From Todiramphus chloris collaris (Eukaryota > Chordata > Aves > Coraciiformes > Alcedinidae), in assembly GCA_025345505.1 (NCBI GenBank), contig JANVCC010000261.1, positions 101,182 through 165,181 on the forward strand: DNA of 64,000 nt, written 5' to 3'. This document shows, piece after piece, positions 30,601-43,600 of the stretch (position 1 is the stretch's first letter; each line of letters begins with the position of its first letter). Below the pieces are notes generated by a model. The model was not told the origin of the DNA and did no database searches. It saw only the letters and a program-made list of their open reading frames with translations. The position numbers and the translations under genes are program-made.

Positions 30601-33600
30601 GATACAGGCCAAAGCAGGATACCTAGAGAGCCTGCTAAATATGGACTTGTGCAAAGCTATCATGCCTGGAAGTTGACAGGTTCTGGACATTCACACTTAG
30701 AGCACAAGCAAGTTAGAAATTGCTTTAAGCTGTACAACATCCTGTCTACCATTTCCTAGCACACTCTGCAGTCAGCCAAGGTGGCAGCTACCACATCTAA
30801 CCCATAACCTTCCTGAAAACTTGAATCAAAGTGTTAAACTCATAAAAGATGAAGGCAACCTCTGACGGAGCACAATGATTTATTTCAGATTAGACTCTAA
30901 CACTTCACAGTCATGCTAGATTTTCTCTTAGGTTTTGGGTTAGCTACCTGATAATCAGTATCCAGCACAATATCACACATCCTGCTTTCCTGACAGTGTC
31001 TTGGGATTCCTGATGCTGATTTGTTATTAGAGATAAAGGATATAAATGAAACAAAAAGCATGTAAGATAGGTTGATTGTTGTTATTTAGCACAAAGGAGG
31101 AAATGCTGTCTCCAGATCAAGAAGTCCACGAACTTCTCTCTGCTGGAAGGATATTTGGGGTAGAGTCTTATTTATGCATCTACATGGGAGGTATTTATTT
31201 TCTCATAAAAACACTAACACAGAATTTGTCATCTCATAAATGCTAAAACTTTACTGGTTTTCAGTGGTATGGGGTGGGTTATGGATTTTCTTGTCTGACT
31301 TAGCAACTGCATCAAAATATTCTAAAAACTACTCTTACATGATACAGTGGAGCCCTACCTCTCCTGAGCTGTGGAGAACTGAGCTGCTTCCTATGCAAAT
31401 CAAGGCTACTTTGCAACTCTACACTGAGGTTTTTATAAAATGTGAAGATGTAAAAATATTCACCTCAATTCCAATAGGAAATTAGGCAGAAAAACATAAC
31501 CATTTGCTCATTTGAGTTGAATTTTATTTAGTTATTCAAGAGCTGGATCTCCGTTATGTACAATATAGTTTGCATATGCAAATTACTCATGGGCAATTTG
31601 ATGCAAATAGGTTCTACTCTGGAACACTGACAAAATTCTGGAGTACTGGGGTAGTATGGTATGTTAAGGAGTAGTCTCACTGTGTATTCTGAGCACCTCA
31701 CAGAAGGGATTCAGCTCTGCATCTGGTCAACAGACAGATATAGAAGGTTTCAGAAAACAACTGGAACCATGAGTCAGGCAATACTTAACTTCCTAACTTG
31801 ACTGATCTGAAGCAGCCACTTCATATTTGCAGAAGGAGCCACAACCCCGGGTCATCTACATGCAGGGCACAGGAACGGTCGGTGACTGATATGGAAAATT
31901 CTGAAATCAGGCAGATTCATTTGAAATAGCTGAAGTGTGAGAAGGCTTTTCAATGGCCATAGTGCAGATGTAATTATGTTTCAAACATTACTAAAAGCAT
32001 TTTGTTATTGGCACTGGAGGACAATAGCATATTATCTATTTTCACACCCCACCTCAGGAAGAAATAAGTTTTTATTTCAGCTTTTTGCCCTTGCGTGCCT
32101 AATGTTATATCTCACATCCCAAGAGCAGATTATGGAAGGCCTATTCCTGTGCCCAGATCTTGTACCTACACTCATTTATTTATTTAACAGAGTAGACAAC
32201 AGGTCAAATCTAAATAAGCAGAACTCCCTCACGTCTGCAAACAGCTCTGATTCATACCAGGTGAAGACCAGCACATTTTCCCTAGGTCTGGGTTCAGAAA
32301 ACCACACACACACACAAAGTGCAAAGAAGCCTATTGTTTGAAGGAAGCCCTTCTTGTTTAGGACACTGCTGAACAAATAAACTAGGCAGCCGAGGGAATT
32401 AGCAAGAATGAAGAGCATTAGGTCCTCAGAGAAAATAACATCAAAAAAGCTCTTGGTATCCATCAGTCAGAATTCCTTCACTGCTAGACAAAAGCTGCAG
32501 TGGAAATTGCTGTGCTGTAACTTAACGCGGTCCCACGCTGAACTAGTTACTTGAAATGCTGTGCTTCCAATACATTTCACAGATCAAGTATCACCAACAA
32601 GGAATAAAAGTAAATGAGAAATTAAAAAGAGATTAAATATTATTCAAGCAAAGCACTTAGCCACACGTTTAACTTTTAACCTAAGAGTAGTCCCATTGAA
32701 GTCAGTGGGGTTACTTACGTACTTAAAGGAAACCATGTGATTAAATGGTCGTCTGGATCAGGATTTTAACAATCTGAGTGGCTATTACTTAAAAAAATTG
32801 ATAGAGTACAACAGGGGAAGGGAAAGAAAAATCTGCTTTCCATCCTCTGTTTCAAGTGTGCTGACAAAGGCGTGGTAAGATCTAGCAATAGGAAGTTAGA
32901 GCTGGAAAAAACCAGCCTTGAAATAAGACATTTCCTGATAGCTACGAGGAAAATACTGAGACAGCGTATGAGAAGGAAGTGAATTTACCCTCACATAGGG
33001 TTCATGTAATGACATTAAATATATTGAAAGAAAAGGGGGATTAATCCAGATTCTGGGAGTAAACTCAATTGCTTTAAAAGACAAATCAAGCAGTTGCTGG
33101 TGGAGAGACTCCTCCACCAGTTTATTGCAGTATACTGGTCTGGTCCAGCCTCCAGTTTAAGAGATTCCTAAACCAGTGCTTATACAACAAATTATTTTAC
33201 ATTGCCCTGCTTTTTTGTATTTCTTGTCAACAACTGCTACTTTCGGAAGTAGTACTAGACATATTTTTCTTTAACCTTACAATGTATTTCTTTTTGATGT
33301 TGTATTATATGTACCCATCCATCGTGAGAGGATTAGGCTGACTGGCATTTGCAGTGTTTTCAGGACCTATTGGCTTCACCCTGTGTGAACACGACTTCAA
33401 CTCAACCTAGAGGCTCTGTCTGAGTTAATAGGACTCCAAAATAATGCAGCTCAGCTGGCAGTGAATGCATGCACCTAAGTGTCCACAAGCAGAGCTACTC
33501 AGAAAGGACTAGGAACAGCATCTTCACAGAGGTTACATGTGTGAAGATAGCTTCAGTACATATTCTCCTCAGCTTTCTCTAAGAAAGGTCTGTTGAAATA

Positions 33601-36600
33601 AAAAGCTTTTAGAGGAGAAAAGTTTAGCGTGGGCTATAGAGCACTGCAGGACTCAGCCACTGGAGAAAAGCTGGCTTACCACAGCTTGTCCATTTCCCAA
33701 AACAAAACTGAGATCAGCCCACGTAATTTACATGAGGATTGTCTGGGTTTTAAATGAGAAAAGCCTCGTGCTCTGGGCCAGAAGCACAGCTGGTGTAACT
33801 ATAAGGATCTAATTCATAGCAATAATATTTTTCTACAGTTTTAAGCCAGAGCTCCTGTAAGTTCCAGTATAACAGCTTTTGGCTTTAGACCCAAGACATA
33901 ACAGAGTGATGGGAGCAATTAACAGCGCAGCTTCCTCCAAAATATCACCGTTTAAAGAGACCTGTGTCTTCCCCAGCAGTGAGATGATCCTGGTTTAAAC
34001 ATTAGGCTTTTTGATAAATACTAAGCAGTGATTTTTCTTTTCTTGTATATGCCATAATACAGAATCAGTGAGAAATAAGTGCAAATCATCATTGTTGTAA
34101 GAGAGGGGTTCATACAGCATTTATGTGGCTGCCATTTAAATAACTCTGTTCTAACAGTGCATTTAAGGAATGTTAGTGAGGAATGAGGAATGTTTCACTT
34201 TTTACAAGTTGCTGTAACCCATCTGGACAACTTCACAACATTATTGTGAATTATCTTTATGCACAGTCACAAGAAGGGAGATTTGCTTATGATGGTGTTG
34301 TGCCTGTGGCTGGATTTGTCTTCTGCACTTTCCACCCTTGGAATATAAAACCTCAGGAATCGATGAGGCAAAAGTAAATTGAGATATAACTTTGCTCTAC
34401 CTGGCAATTCAAAATTCCCACAAGCAAGACCAAAAAGTTTAAAGCGTGTGAGGATTAGGGTCAGTTTGCTCAATGCAGGTATATTAAATCAGGGAGGTAC
34501 CTGGTTAGCCAGGCATGATAACTTAGACCCCTAAGGTTAGATGTGCTCATTTATTTATATAGTTTATTTTATAACCTGGGCACATAGAGTTGTACAGCAT
34601 TTTCCTCTATGTCAGAGGCATGCACTAAAGACAGTTAGAAATTATATGTTTGCTTTTCAATAAGAAATAAACTGTCACCAGAAAATATCTTGGTAAAACC
34701 CAATCCAGCGAATGCTGCCCTTGTTATATATTGTAGATACGTGGTAGCTTCCTCCAAACTGCAAAAACTGTGACTGACATTGCAAAAACACCCTGGGGAA
34801 AGGGAGCTGAGTCCCACTTTTAATTGTGAAATTCTAGGCACAGTTTCATGGATTTGGGGGAATATAAAATATTTCTGTTATTCTTTCTTGCCTTTCTCCT
34901 GATGCCTGCCCCCTCCATCTCTCCTTTCTCCCTCACTACTCAGAGCAGAATTTGAGATGAGAGAGCAATTTATCAGGAATACATATAAAAGGCTTTTCCA
35001 CAGAGTTTCATCAAAACCAGGTATCGATTAGAGGCCAGGGGAACAGGCTTTGTCAAGAAAAGGCTTAACAGGAGAAATTGAGCATTTGATACAGGAGTGT
35101 GGATAGAAACGCTGGACCATCGCCAGAGAGGCTGGCAGCTGAGGAGAGAGCAGAACAGTGTTGGGTAGCACAAAGGAATGCAAATATTTTAAAAATCAGC
35201 CTAAATACAAGAGGAAATACCCTGGCACTGTTGGCCTGGAGAAGATTCCAAAGGTAGACACTGGACAAATGACTGGAAATGCTTCCTGGACAAGAACTCT
35301 TCACTGACAGGGAGATTGGATGTGTGTCTGTCGGCTCAAATACCATAAGCAGAGACACAGGATTGATTAGCTGTGAGCTAGTAACTTCTATGTGGCAATC
35401 CTGGGAGGCTGCAGCACTGACACTACCCATTATAAATCTCCTGTGAAGAAGTGAGCTACCCAAGAAAGATGTTTAGCACACAGACAAAAGAATTGGGAGC
35501 TACAACTGCATGTACTTCATTCAATACCACATCCTTTGTGGTTGTCTTATTTGCTCAGATGCTGACTTTCCTCTGGAGACACTGAATTCAAGGGATGCAT
35601 CTCAATTATATAGCTCAGCATCAAAGCAGATGTTAGAAACCCTCTAGCAAGCCTCTCCCAGGCACTGAGTCACCTGTGGTCAGCTGCGCAGACAGCTTCT
35701 CCTCTGCTCTCCTCCTCATCCCACCAGACCTGAAAGCCAGTCCCCTGTGCTCCTTGGTGCTACCCTCTGGCTGGTTGTTATTACAAGTCAGGACAGATAA
35801 GCTTCAGTCTGACAGCTCAGACCTGTCTTTAAAAGTGAAGTGGATTCTTATGGAGCTATGTGCATTTTCAGATTGATAAGTAACGTTTTCACTGCAGACG
35901 AGGATGCTGGGGCAATATGTAAGTTATCAGAGCTGTCTTCACTTCCACTTTCTGGGTCCAGGCTGTGCTCTGTTTCCAGATCACCATTGGACACCAGTGT
36001 GCATCAGCCAGCCCTCTCCCCTGTCTACCCCACCCTCACATGCCTGCACAACCTGCACAGTCAGGGGACTGGCATCTCGAATATGTGCATAAATGCGAGC
36101 TAAAGCACACTCGGGGAGCCATGGCGTGATAGATCATGTCATGATCCTCGCCACAGAAACTTTCACTAATTGGGTGATGAGCCCAGTGGAGATGAGGAAC
36201 AGCTGTAGGAGCTGCACAGGATTTCAGCTGCAGTTTGAGTTTAAGAGCCACAGCTCCAAGGGGAATTGTCAGGGGCTGTGGTTCTGCTGGCCACTGTTGG
36301 GCATTGCCAAATAAAAGGGCTCCTGTCCCCTCCTGCCACGGTGACATCCCTCCCTTAAAGGGCTTAATTGTCTCCTTAGCTGTCTCTGTCTGAGGGAGGA
36401 GGATATAGAAAGAGTCTTAGGAAACCTAGTGGAAAGCAGAGTTGTGTACAGTACATTTAATTCAGTAGATAAAAGGGGTTTGAAGTCTTTAATATCTCCT
36501 GTGCAGTTGACTTAGAGTAACATTTAAAGTTTTACATTTCTTTTCTTCAAGATCAAGTAACATTTAATTAGGATTCACTATACAGAGCTGCAACATGTAG

Positions 36601-37540
36601 TTTCCAGGTAGTGATGCGGATCCTTCCATTAAATTACATTTTTGAGAGTGAATAATACCCATAATATTTCTTGCTCGCCCCCTAACAAAGGAATTTGTTG
36701 CTGGATTGCCTCCTGTTATTTCTTGGGCTGGGTATTTTCCCTGCATCTGAGGAAATAAACCAGACAGGGATCACTTATTCTGCAAAGTATGCTTTTAAAT
36801 GTTTGTCTGGCACCTCTGAATGATATTTTCTTTTCACTGCCATTACAGAAAACTATGGTGTCGTACTTAATAAACATCAGTGAGAAGTTTTCTATTCTTG
36901 TTTAAAGAGAAGCAGACTTGAAGACCTTGTGAAAACAAGTAGGTTAATCCTGACTAATCAGCTGAACTCATTCTATTAATAGCCAAGATGGCAGCATTAT
37001 TCCATTAAGCTTTGTGTGGAATACTGGGGGCAGGTACATAGATACATAAGTATATATAAGTATATATATATATACTTATATATAAGTATATATAAGTATA
37101 CATAGGTACATAAGAGATTAAACCAGATGAACCTTTCAAAAAAATACAACAGTTGCCACTTACTCTGTATCTCTTCAGTCTGGGAAGGAGTGTTCTGCCT
37201 GGTGAACAAAACAGAACACGTGAAAACGAGACTTTGCCACAAAACTTTGCGATTTTGCATTCTTCAAGAGCACGGTTGCTTTGTTATGGCTTGGCAAGGT
37301 GGGGTCTGAAGTGATGCGATTCTCGTGGAATATGAGCCTCTCTGTAGCCAAACTGTGTGCATGGTGCATCTTATAGGAAGTGTTTCTCAAATTGTGTCTC
37401 CGCTGGGGCATTAAATGCAGTCTGGTGCTATTAAGATGATCAGCACTTTTGATTTTTGTTAGTCTCATGGTAGAAGGATATAAAATTGGAAGAGAGGTAA
37501 TATCAGGTTTCATATTTTCAGATTAATAAATGCAAATTTA
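30601..37540. other. Gene-free stretch
   Basis: No gene was recognised. The open frames at 31937-32341 and 35065-35463 (132-134 codons) have no family resemblance or splice context. The stretch contains a probable ancient repeat scrap near 32690-32770 and a TA palindrome at 37051-37084. Confidence 0.5.
37051..37084. repeat. 34-bp perfect TA-rich palindrome
   Basis: A perfect self-complementary sequence is centred at 37067/37068 with AAG and CTT interruptions. It is embedded in a wider array of TATATAAG units (about 37040-37115). Confidence 0.9.
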
Positions 37541-37552
37541 TCAACTACATCT

Positions 37553-38160
37553 AAACTGTGATTCTGTGCGCTGTGTTCAGTCCCGGGCCCCTCACCACGA
37601 GAAAGACATTGAGGGGCTGGAGCGAGTTCAGAGAAGGGCAGCCAAGCTGGTGAGGGGTCTGGAGAACAAGTCCTGTGAGGAGAGGCTGAGGGAGCTGGGG
37701 TTGTTCAGTCTGGAGAAGAGGAGGCTGAGGGGAGGCCTTACTGCTCTCTACAGCCACCCAAAGGGAAGTTGGAGTGAGGTGGGGGTTGGTCTCTTCTCCC
37801 AGGTAACTAGGGATAGAACAAGAGGAAATTAAGTGGCACCAGAGGAGGTTCAGACTGAATATTAGGAAGAATTTCTTTACTGAAAGAGTCTGGAACAGGC
37901 TGCCCAGGGAAGTGGTGGAGTCACCATCCCTGGGGGTGTTCAAAAACCATGTAGATGAAGCCCTTCAGGACACGCTGCAGTGGGATGGTGAGGTGGGGTT
38001 TTTTTGATTTGTCATTTTTCTGTTCTGGTTTAGTTTTTGGTTTGGTTGTGGGTTTTCTTGCCTTGTTTTTTGTTTGTTTGTTTTGTGTTTGTTGTTGTTG
38101 TTGATGGTTGGACACAGTGACCTTAGAGCTTTCTTCCAATTGTGACAGTTCTGTGATTAC
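37553..38160 (+). mobile_element. CR1 LINE 3' fragment with T-rich insertion
   Basis: The CR1 ORF2 C-terminus is readable as [20 protein letters not shown] and [20 protein letters not shown] at 37620-37740. The 3' tail (GTGACCTTAGAGCTTTCTTC...TTCTGTGATT) is separated from the body by about 110 bases of T/TTTG/GTT-rich sequence (about 37995-38103). Confidence 0.9.
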
Positions 38161-40493
38161 CTGAGACCTCACATTCTGTTCAATTCACTGTTTCTTTCAT
38201 CCATAACGTGAGTTCTTTCATCCAACAGTGACATGTGTAAAGAAACTAAGTCAGCACTAGGGCATCCACTGATAACATTTGCATTTAATTTTCTTTTGTG
38301 TGCTCTCCAGCTGTTACAGGTCCATGGCTCCGAGATGGAGCTGATGGAGCTCCAGGTCGTGGTTTGTCCATGGCTCTGAGACTGATCTAACTTTAGATGT
38401 ACATAGTTTCTCTAAGCACTCATCAGCACTAATGAAAAACCTTACTCGTGAAAACTCTTCTCTAGCAGCAGTTTCTCCCCCTCAGCTCTCCAAGGAAAAT
38501 ATTTCCATCTCTGCATCTTTAGCCCAGCAAACAAAAACACAACAAAACCTTTATCTAAGAGAAAAGGCCTGAGACTGATGTTCAGGCATTGCTTTTAGCC
38601 ATCAGCTGAGGCAACAAGCTGCAGCTGAGAACTGCTATCTATGTAGTGCTGAAACCATACAGATAAGAAACTAGGACAAGTATCCCAAGGTCCCAAGTAT
38701 CTGGGGTTTAGATAAGAGGTGTGTAAGCCACCCAGAGTGCAGGGGCATAAGAGAAAAGCCTGTATTTTAGACTGCATGCCTCCAAAATATTAACAATATC
38801 ACTGCAAGATTTTCTCATGTTAGGAACATGGAAACATCAAATGGACAAATGATCCCCATCTTCTCAACAACTGTCATAATATTGTGCAGCTATAGGGCAC
38901 ACAGATCTCGCTGTTTCAATAAAATCATTTCATAATCTTTGCCACAGTCCTTTGTTGCCACCTCATGGCATCTATACTTTCCTTTTAATAACAACATCAT
39001 TTATTGCAATGGTTTCTTACAGGTGTAAATTTCCATGACTTGAGACCTTGAGGGGACCAGATCCATCATATAATTTATGGGAACATTAATAAGGAAAAAA
39101 ATTCCTCATCTGCCTTAAATATTTATGTTTAAAGACCTGCATATGTAAGAGCACAGTGGATTAATAAGAGATGATGTCATGTAAGTAGTAGGGACTTCAT
39201 ACTTTTCTTACATATCATTGTGTTGAAAAGGACTTACCACTATTGAAACCACAACTAAATTCTGTTCTCACCTCACATGGCAAGTGTTGTAGCTCTAAGT
39301 CCAGCTTCAGCTCTCACCATATGCAAATAGATTGAGGATGTTTTGATCAGTGCAGACAGGCACATGCTCACCTGTAATTCAGAACGGAACAGCTACGGAA
39401 GAAAGGGTAATAAAAAGCCATGCTCCATAAAACATAGCAGCATTAGAAAATAGCTGTTTTCATTGTCAGATTGTGTCCAGAACCCACTTCCAGTTTTCTT
39501 GAGGAATGGAAGTGGGTTTAGAAATTAAGGATATGTAATTGATTTTGCAACATGTTCAGAGGTATGAACATGTTCAGATGAGGTGCTGCCTTAGGTGTTT
39601 TCAGTGTTCAGATGTAAAAATAAAATACTTAGATTTTTTTTACATTTCATGCTTTTCTATCTGCAATTGCTTATAGCTACGGTCTTTTTTTGCTCCTTCT
39701 CTTATTTTTACATAGGGAATTCTCTTTCCATTCCTTTCAGCTAAAGGAAGAGCTTCCTTCCTGTTCTAGCTTCAGAGATAATAGATGGTATTTATTTTTT
39801 TGTTTGGAGAAATGAATATAGAGATATTTTCACAGAAACTTCTTCAGCAAAATGCTTTTACTTCTGTCCAAAAGCCATAAGCAACCAGTATGGGTACATC
39901 TTCTATACCAGGACAATCTTCATGTGTAACCCAATCAGAAGGATCCTCCTCTGGCAATCTAGCAAACATTATTTAGAGCTGAGATAGTCACAGAAAGTGC
40001 TCATTTATCCTTTATGCATCTTGTCTTATAACTGTCATCAGAGCAAGGAGCAGCTTAGAGAATAAAGCTTTATAATCTATTTATTTCAACACTGGTCAAT
40101 ATTAACATATATCAACAGTCTTCCAAGTGGGAGCAGCTGAGCAGTTGCATTCACTCTATTATCTGCACTTAAAGCAGTTGCTTCTGAGCATAAGCCTTGG
40201 TGTTTGGACTTACTCAAAAATAGAAACAGGATTTTTCACGTTGTGGACGAAACAGAAAAACTAGTATTTTTTTCAACAACTTGCAACATTTATCCATATC
40301 ACAGGAAAAGTTCACTTAAATGTGGACCTTTGCCAGGAATACCAAGTCTATATCCTTAGCACATAATTTTTCTATTTCTTACTTTTCAGCTGGGTCCTCT
40401 AAGATCTTGCCCCTCCATTTCTTATTCATGGTGTTCCCAGTAGCTTCAGTTCCAAGAAACCGATGGTAAATCTAAAGAGATTTACTGTCAGAC
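38161..40493. other. Gene-free stretch
   Basis: AT-rich sequence without recognisable exons, RNA genes or named repeats. Confidence 0.5.
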
Positions 40494-40680
40494 TGTCGTG
40501 GTTTAACCCCAGCTCCCATTTTGCGATTAAATGAAACCCCTATTTGCATATGCAACTGGAGGCAATTATATCAGGAAACTGGTTATATGGCTGTGTTTGC
40601 TACTGCAGATTTTGCAAGATATCCTCAGAGCCTAGCCAATCGAAATGTTCCTCAAACATTCTCTATAAATCACATTGCAG
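40494..40680 (+). mobile_element. Probable LTR 5' part (far end not found)
   Basis: It starts TGTCGTGGTTTAACCCCAG, a terminus common in avian endogenous-retrovirus LTRs. On the plus strand it is followed by a CCAAT box (40636-40640) and TATAAA (40664-40669), spaced as in a U3 promoter. The 3' boundary and a target duplication were not identified. Confidence 0.5.
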
Positions 40681-43600
40681 TTTCACTGGAAGGATGATTC
40701 ACGCAGAGAGCTCCGGCTAATCCTGCCAAGCCAAAGGAGACTGATGATCTTGTCTGCATGGCAAGGGTGGGACTGCCTGGGGAGGGAGATTTCCCTGGAG
40801 GAATCCTGGGTCTGAGAGAAGTGCTTGCGAGATGTCCTACCTTTCACAGCCCTTATAAAGTGCTTTGAGTTGAGATGGTATTGAATGGTATAGGACTGCA
40901 ACAGTGATACTACTCACTGAGTGGGGGATTGTGCTACGCTCCTGCCCATGACACAGCCTGACTTCACAAGTGATGAGGACTTCTGATCCGATGCCATTAT
41001 ACAGGTAAATATGTCCTCCTTGCCTGGCTCTTTCGGTTTCTTCCACTGAACAATGTTTTTTCTTCACCATCCTGCCTGTAAATGCTTTTGTGGCACACCG
41101 CAGTGGCTGCATATTGCAGAGAAGATCACAACAAGGCAGATGTTTTCTATTCCTCGAAAGCACTCATTATAAAACACATTATGATGCATTTTATTTTTGT
41201 TTAATCCTACACCAGCAAAACACCAAGCATAATAAATCTGGACTAGAGGAATTTATCCCACCAGTAAGTGCCTGTTAAAAGTAAATGCCTCAGAGGTGTT
41301 CACTCCGTTGTCCAGTTTCTTGTTTGCTCTTCTTCAGGTGACCCAGAGTATTTGCAGAGCCCTGGCCTGCTCTGCCTTCCCTGGGGTATTGGCCATAACA
41401 CAGCAATGACTGCTTAGTATATCTAACTCATACTTAATTTTAGCTTCTTCTGGGTTAGTCAGGATAGGAAAACTTACACTGCCTAATGTGTCAGAAATAA
41501 AGATATCTCTGCGCATTGTCACGTTTTCCATAGCTCCAAGTGTAAGGCTGCCTGCTTCATTGATTTCTTCATCATGTTTTCTAAATGTACTCACTTCCTC
41601 TCTGTTTGGATCATGGAGGAAATACATTTTGGCTGAAAAATTTTAAGTTGTTTTTCCAAAGAGCAAGATCTGCTTTTCCATTTTTTTTTCAGCGTGTATC
41701 TCTTTAATCAGAGCATCCTTCCAGGGAAGTCATAAGGGAGTTTAATCCTAATGCCTCTTTAACCAGTTGTACAAAGGAAGTATTTAGAGACTGAAAGTAC
41801 CTATTCCCAGGCTCAGGCTTAGATTTTGGTATACAGAGCAAAGATCATTGTCAGCCCACTGTCTGGGGAACCTCCTGCTGGAGGTTTCTGTGGAAATCAT
41901 CCGAAACCATAGGGCTGCACAAAAGTAGCACCTGCAGGGGTTTGTAGAGCTGTGGCTCACTTGCTGACAGACAACCCACTTTCGTAGGGGAAGTATCCCT
42001 CTTGCCCACTAAAGGACCCTTGAAACCTTAGAGGTAAGTTCAGCCCCTGGATGGGTTGGGTGGTATTTTCACGGAGGAAAGCAAAGGCAGTCCCGCAGAC
42101 AACCCTTGAGGGAAGTTCTTGTCTCCCATCCCACAGGAGCATCTGATCCCAAGCAGTGGCTTCCCAAAGAAGCCTGAGATGCTGCTCCCAGTTTGGTTAC
42201 AAACTAGGTGATGTTATTTCTAGGTAACTTTACTTCCTTTTTTTGTTTTTCTTTTTCCCAGTCTCTTTCTGAGAATTTTGTTGGATGTTGCTAGTTCCTT
42301 GTTATCCACCAAACATACGTCAAAACTGCTTTTTGTTCTGTACACGCAAATGGAAGTGAGCAGGGTGGCTTTGCTGCTGTCCCAAGCAGTCCTTGCAAAA
42401 ACAGCCTCTACAGTGTCAAAAGAAACAGCAAATCTCTGGCACAACAGAAGAGACTCAAAATGACTTACCAAAAAAATGTCCAAGCGGTGTTATTTTCCCA
42501 ACACACACACTCAACGGTATTGCAGAAAATTCTTTAAGCAACACAAATGGAAAGAGAAACAAAGTTTAACATTTCACTGTCTTACTCAGCAGTTTACTGA
42601 GGAAAACAGATCGGCTGAAATAGTACACTTTGTTAGTTTTTCCATATTCTTTATTCAAATAAAGATATGTGAGCTACATATGTTCCTGTTTAATGTGAAG
42701 ATTTTATTCCAAACTCCTTTGATGTGCATTAACTTGATATTTCTATTTATTAGTTATTGGAAAGAGTGACACATGGGGATAATGTTGAATGTGCTGTAAG
42801 TCAGCGCAGTAGAGATTTAATCATAAAGGCAAGATTTGGAGAGGGAGGAAATATCTTTTATTAGCCTCGCTGCCATAGTTGAAAAAACAAAAAGGACACA
42901 ACTAAAAGCTTGGCCCATTTCTCCAATTTAAGCCATTCAATCTAATAAAAAAATAGTACCTTTCTTGTAGCCTTAAACCACAAAAGCTACAACAGCGTGA
43001 CAATACCAAAGACTAATCGCTCGCGCAGATGTGGTCGCAGAGCTATGTAACCTCACTGTCTGCTCCTCTCCCTCTGCCCAGAGTGCAAAATATGGTTATT
43101 GCACTCACAGCTCATGACGTTGCAGGGAAAGGAAAGGCTGCGGTCGATGCATTTCATGGTGGACATGACCTTAGGCAGGGAAGAGTGGCCGGCCTCAGCC
43201 TCACCTGGGAGAGAGCGGGGTGTGCAGAGCAGCCGCAGCGCAGCACAGCACAAACAGCCAGGACCAGACTCTGTTTCGAACCCTGAGCACTCGCAACAAA
43301 ACAAAAGTAAAGAGCAGCTCAGCGATCCTTGGTTAAGTATCACTCAGTCTTATGAAAGGATGCAGGATTGAGTTTGAGTGACAAGTTTAGCATCCTCTTA
43401 GGGCAGAGGTTTGAAATTCCTTTACCTAAATAGTAATTGTATCATACCACCCCCGCTGAGCTGCTTAACAGAAAATGAGAGACATTTTGTGACAAAAGGA
43501 AACTAGGAGTCCTTTTGAATTAAGTGTGCCCCTCTCTGAGTCTCTAGATAAATTCCATAACACTTTTTAGCCTATACTTGCATACCACACCCCTTTCAAA

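Noticed and set aside
31937-32341. 134-codon plus-strand open frame
   Set aside because: Composition looks like translated AT-rich non-coding DNA, with no recognisable domain, splice context or promoter.
43270-43285. TTTCGAACCCTG resembling a tRNA B box complement
   Set aside because: No matching A box or cloverleaf-compatible flanks at the required distance.
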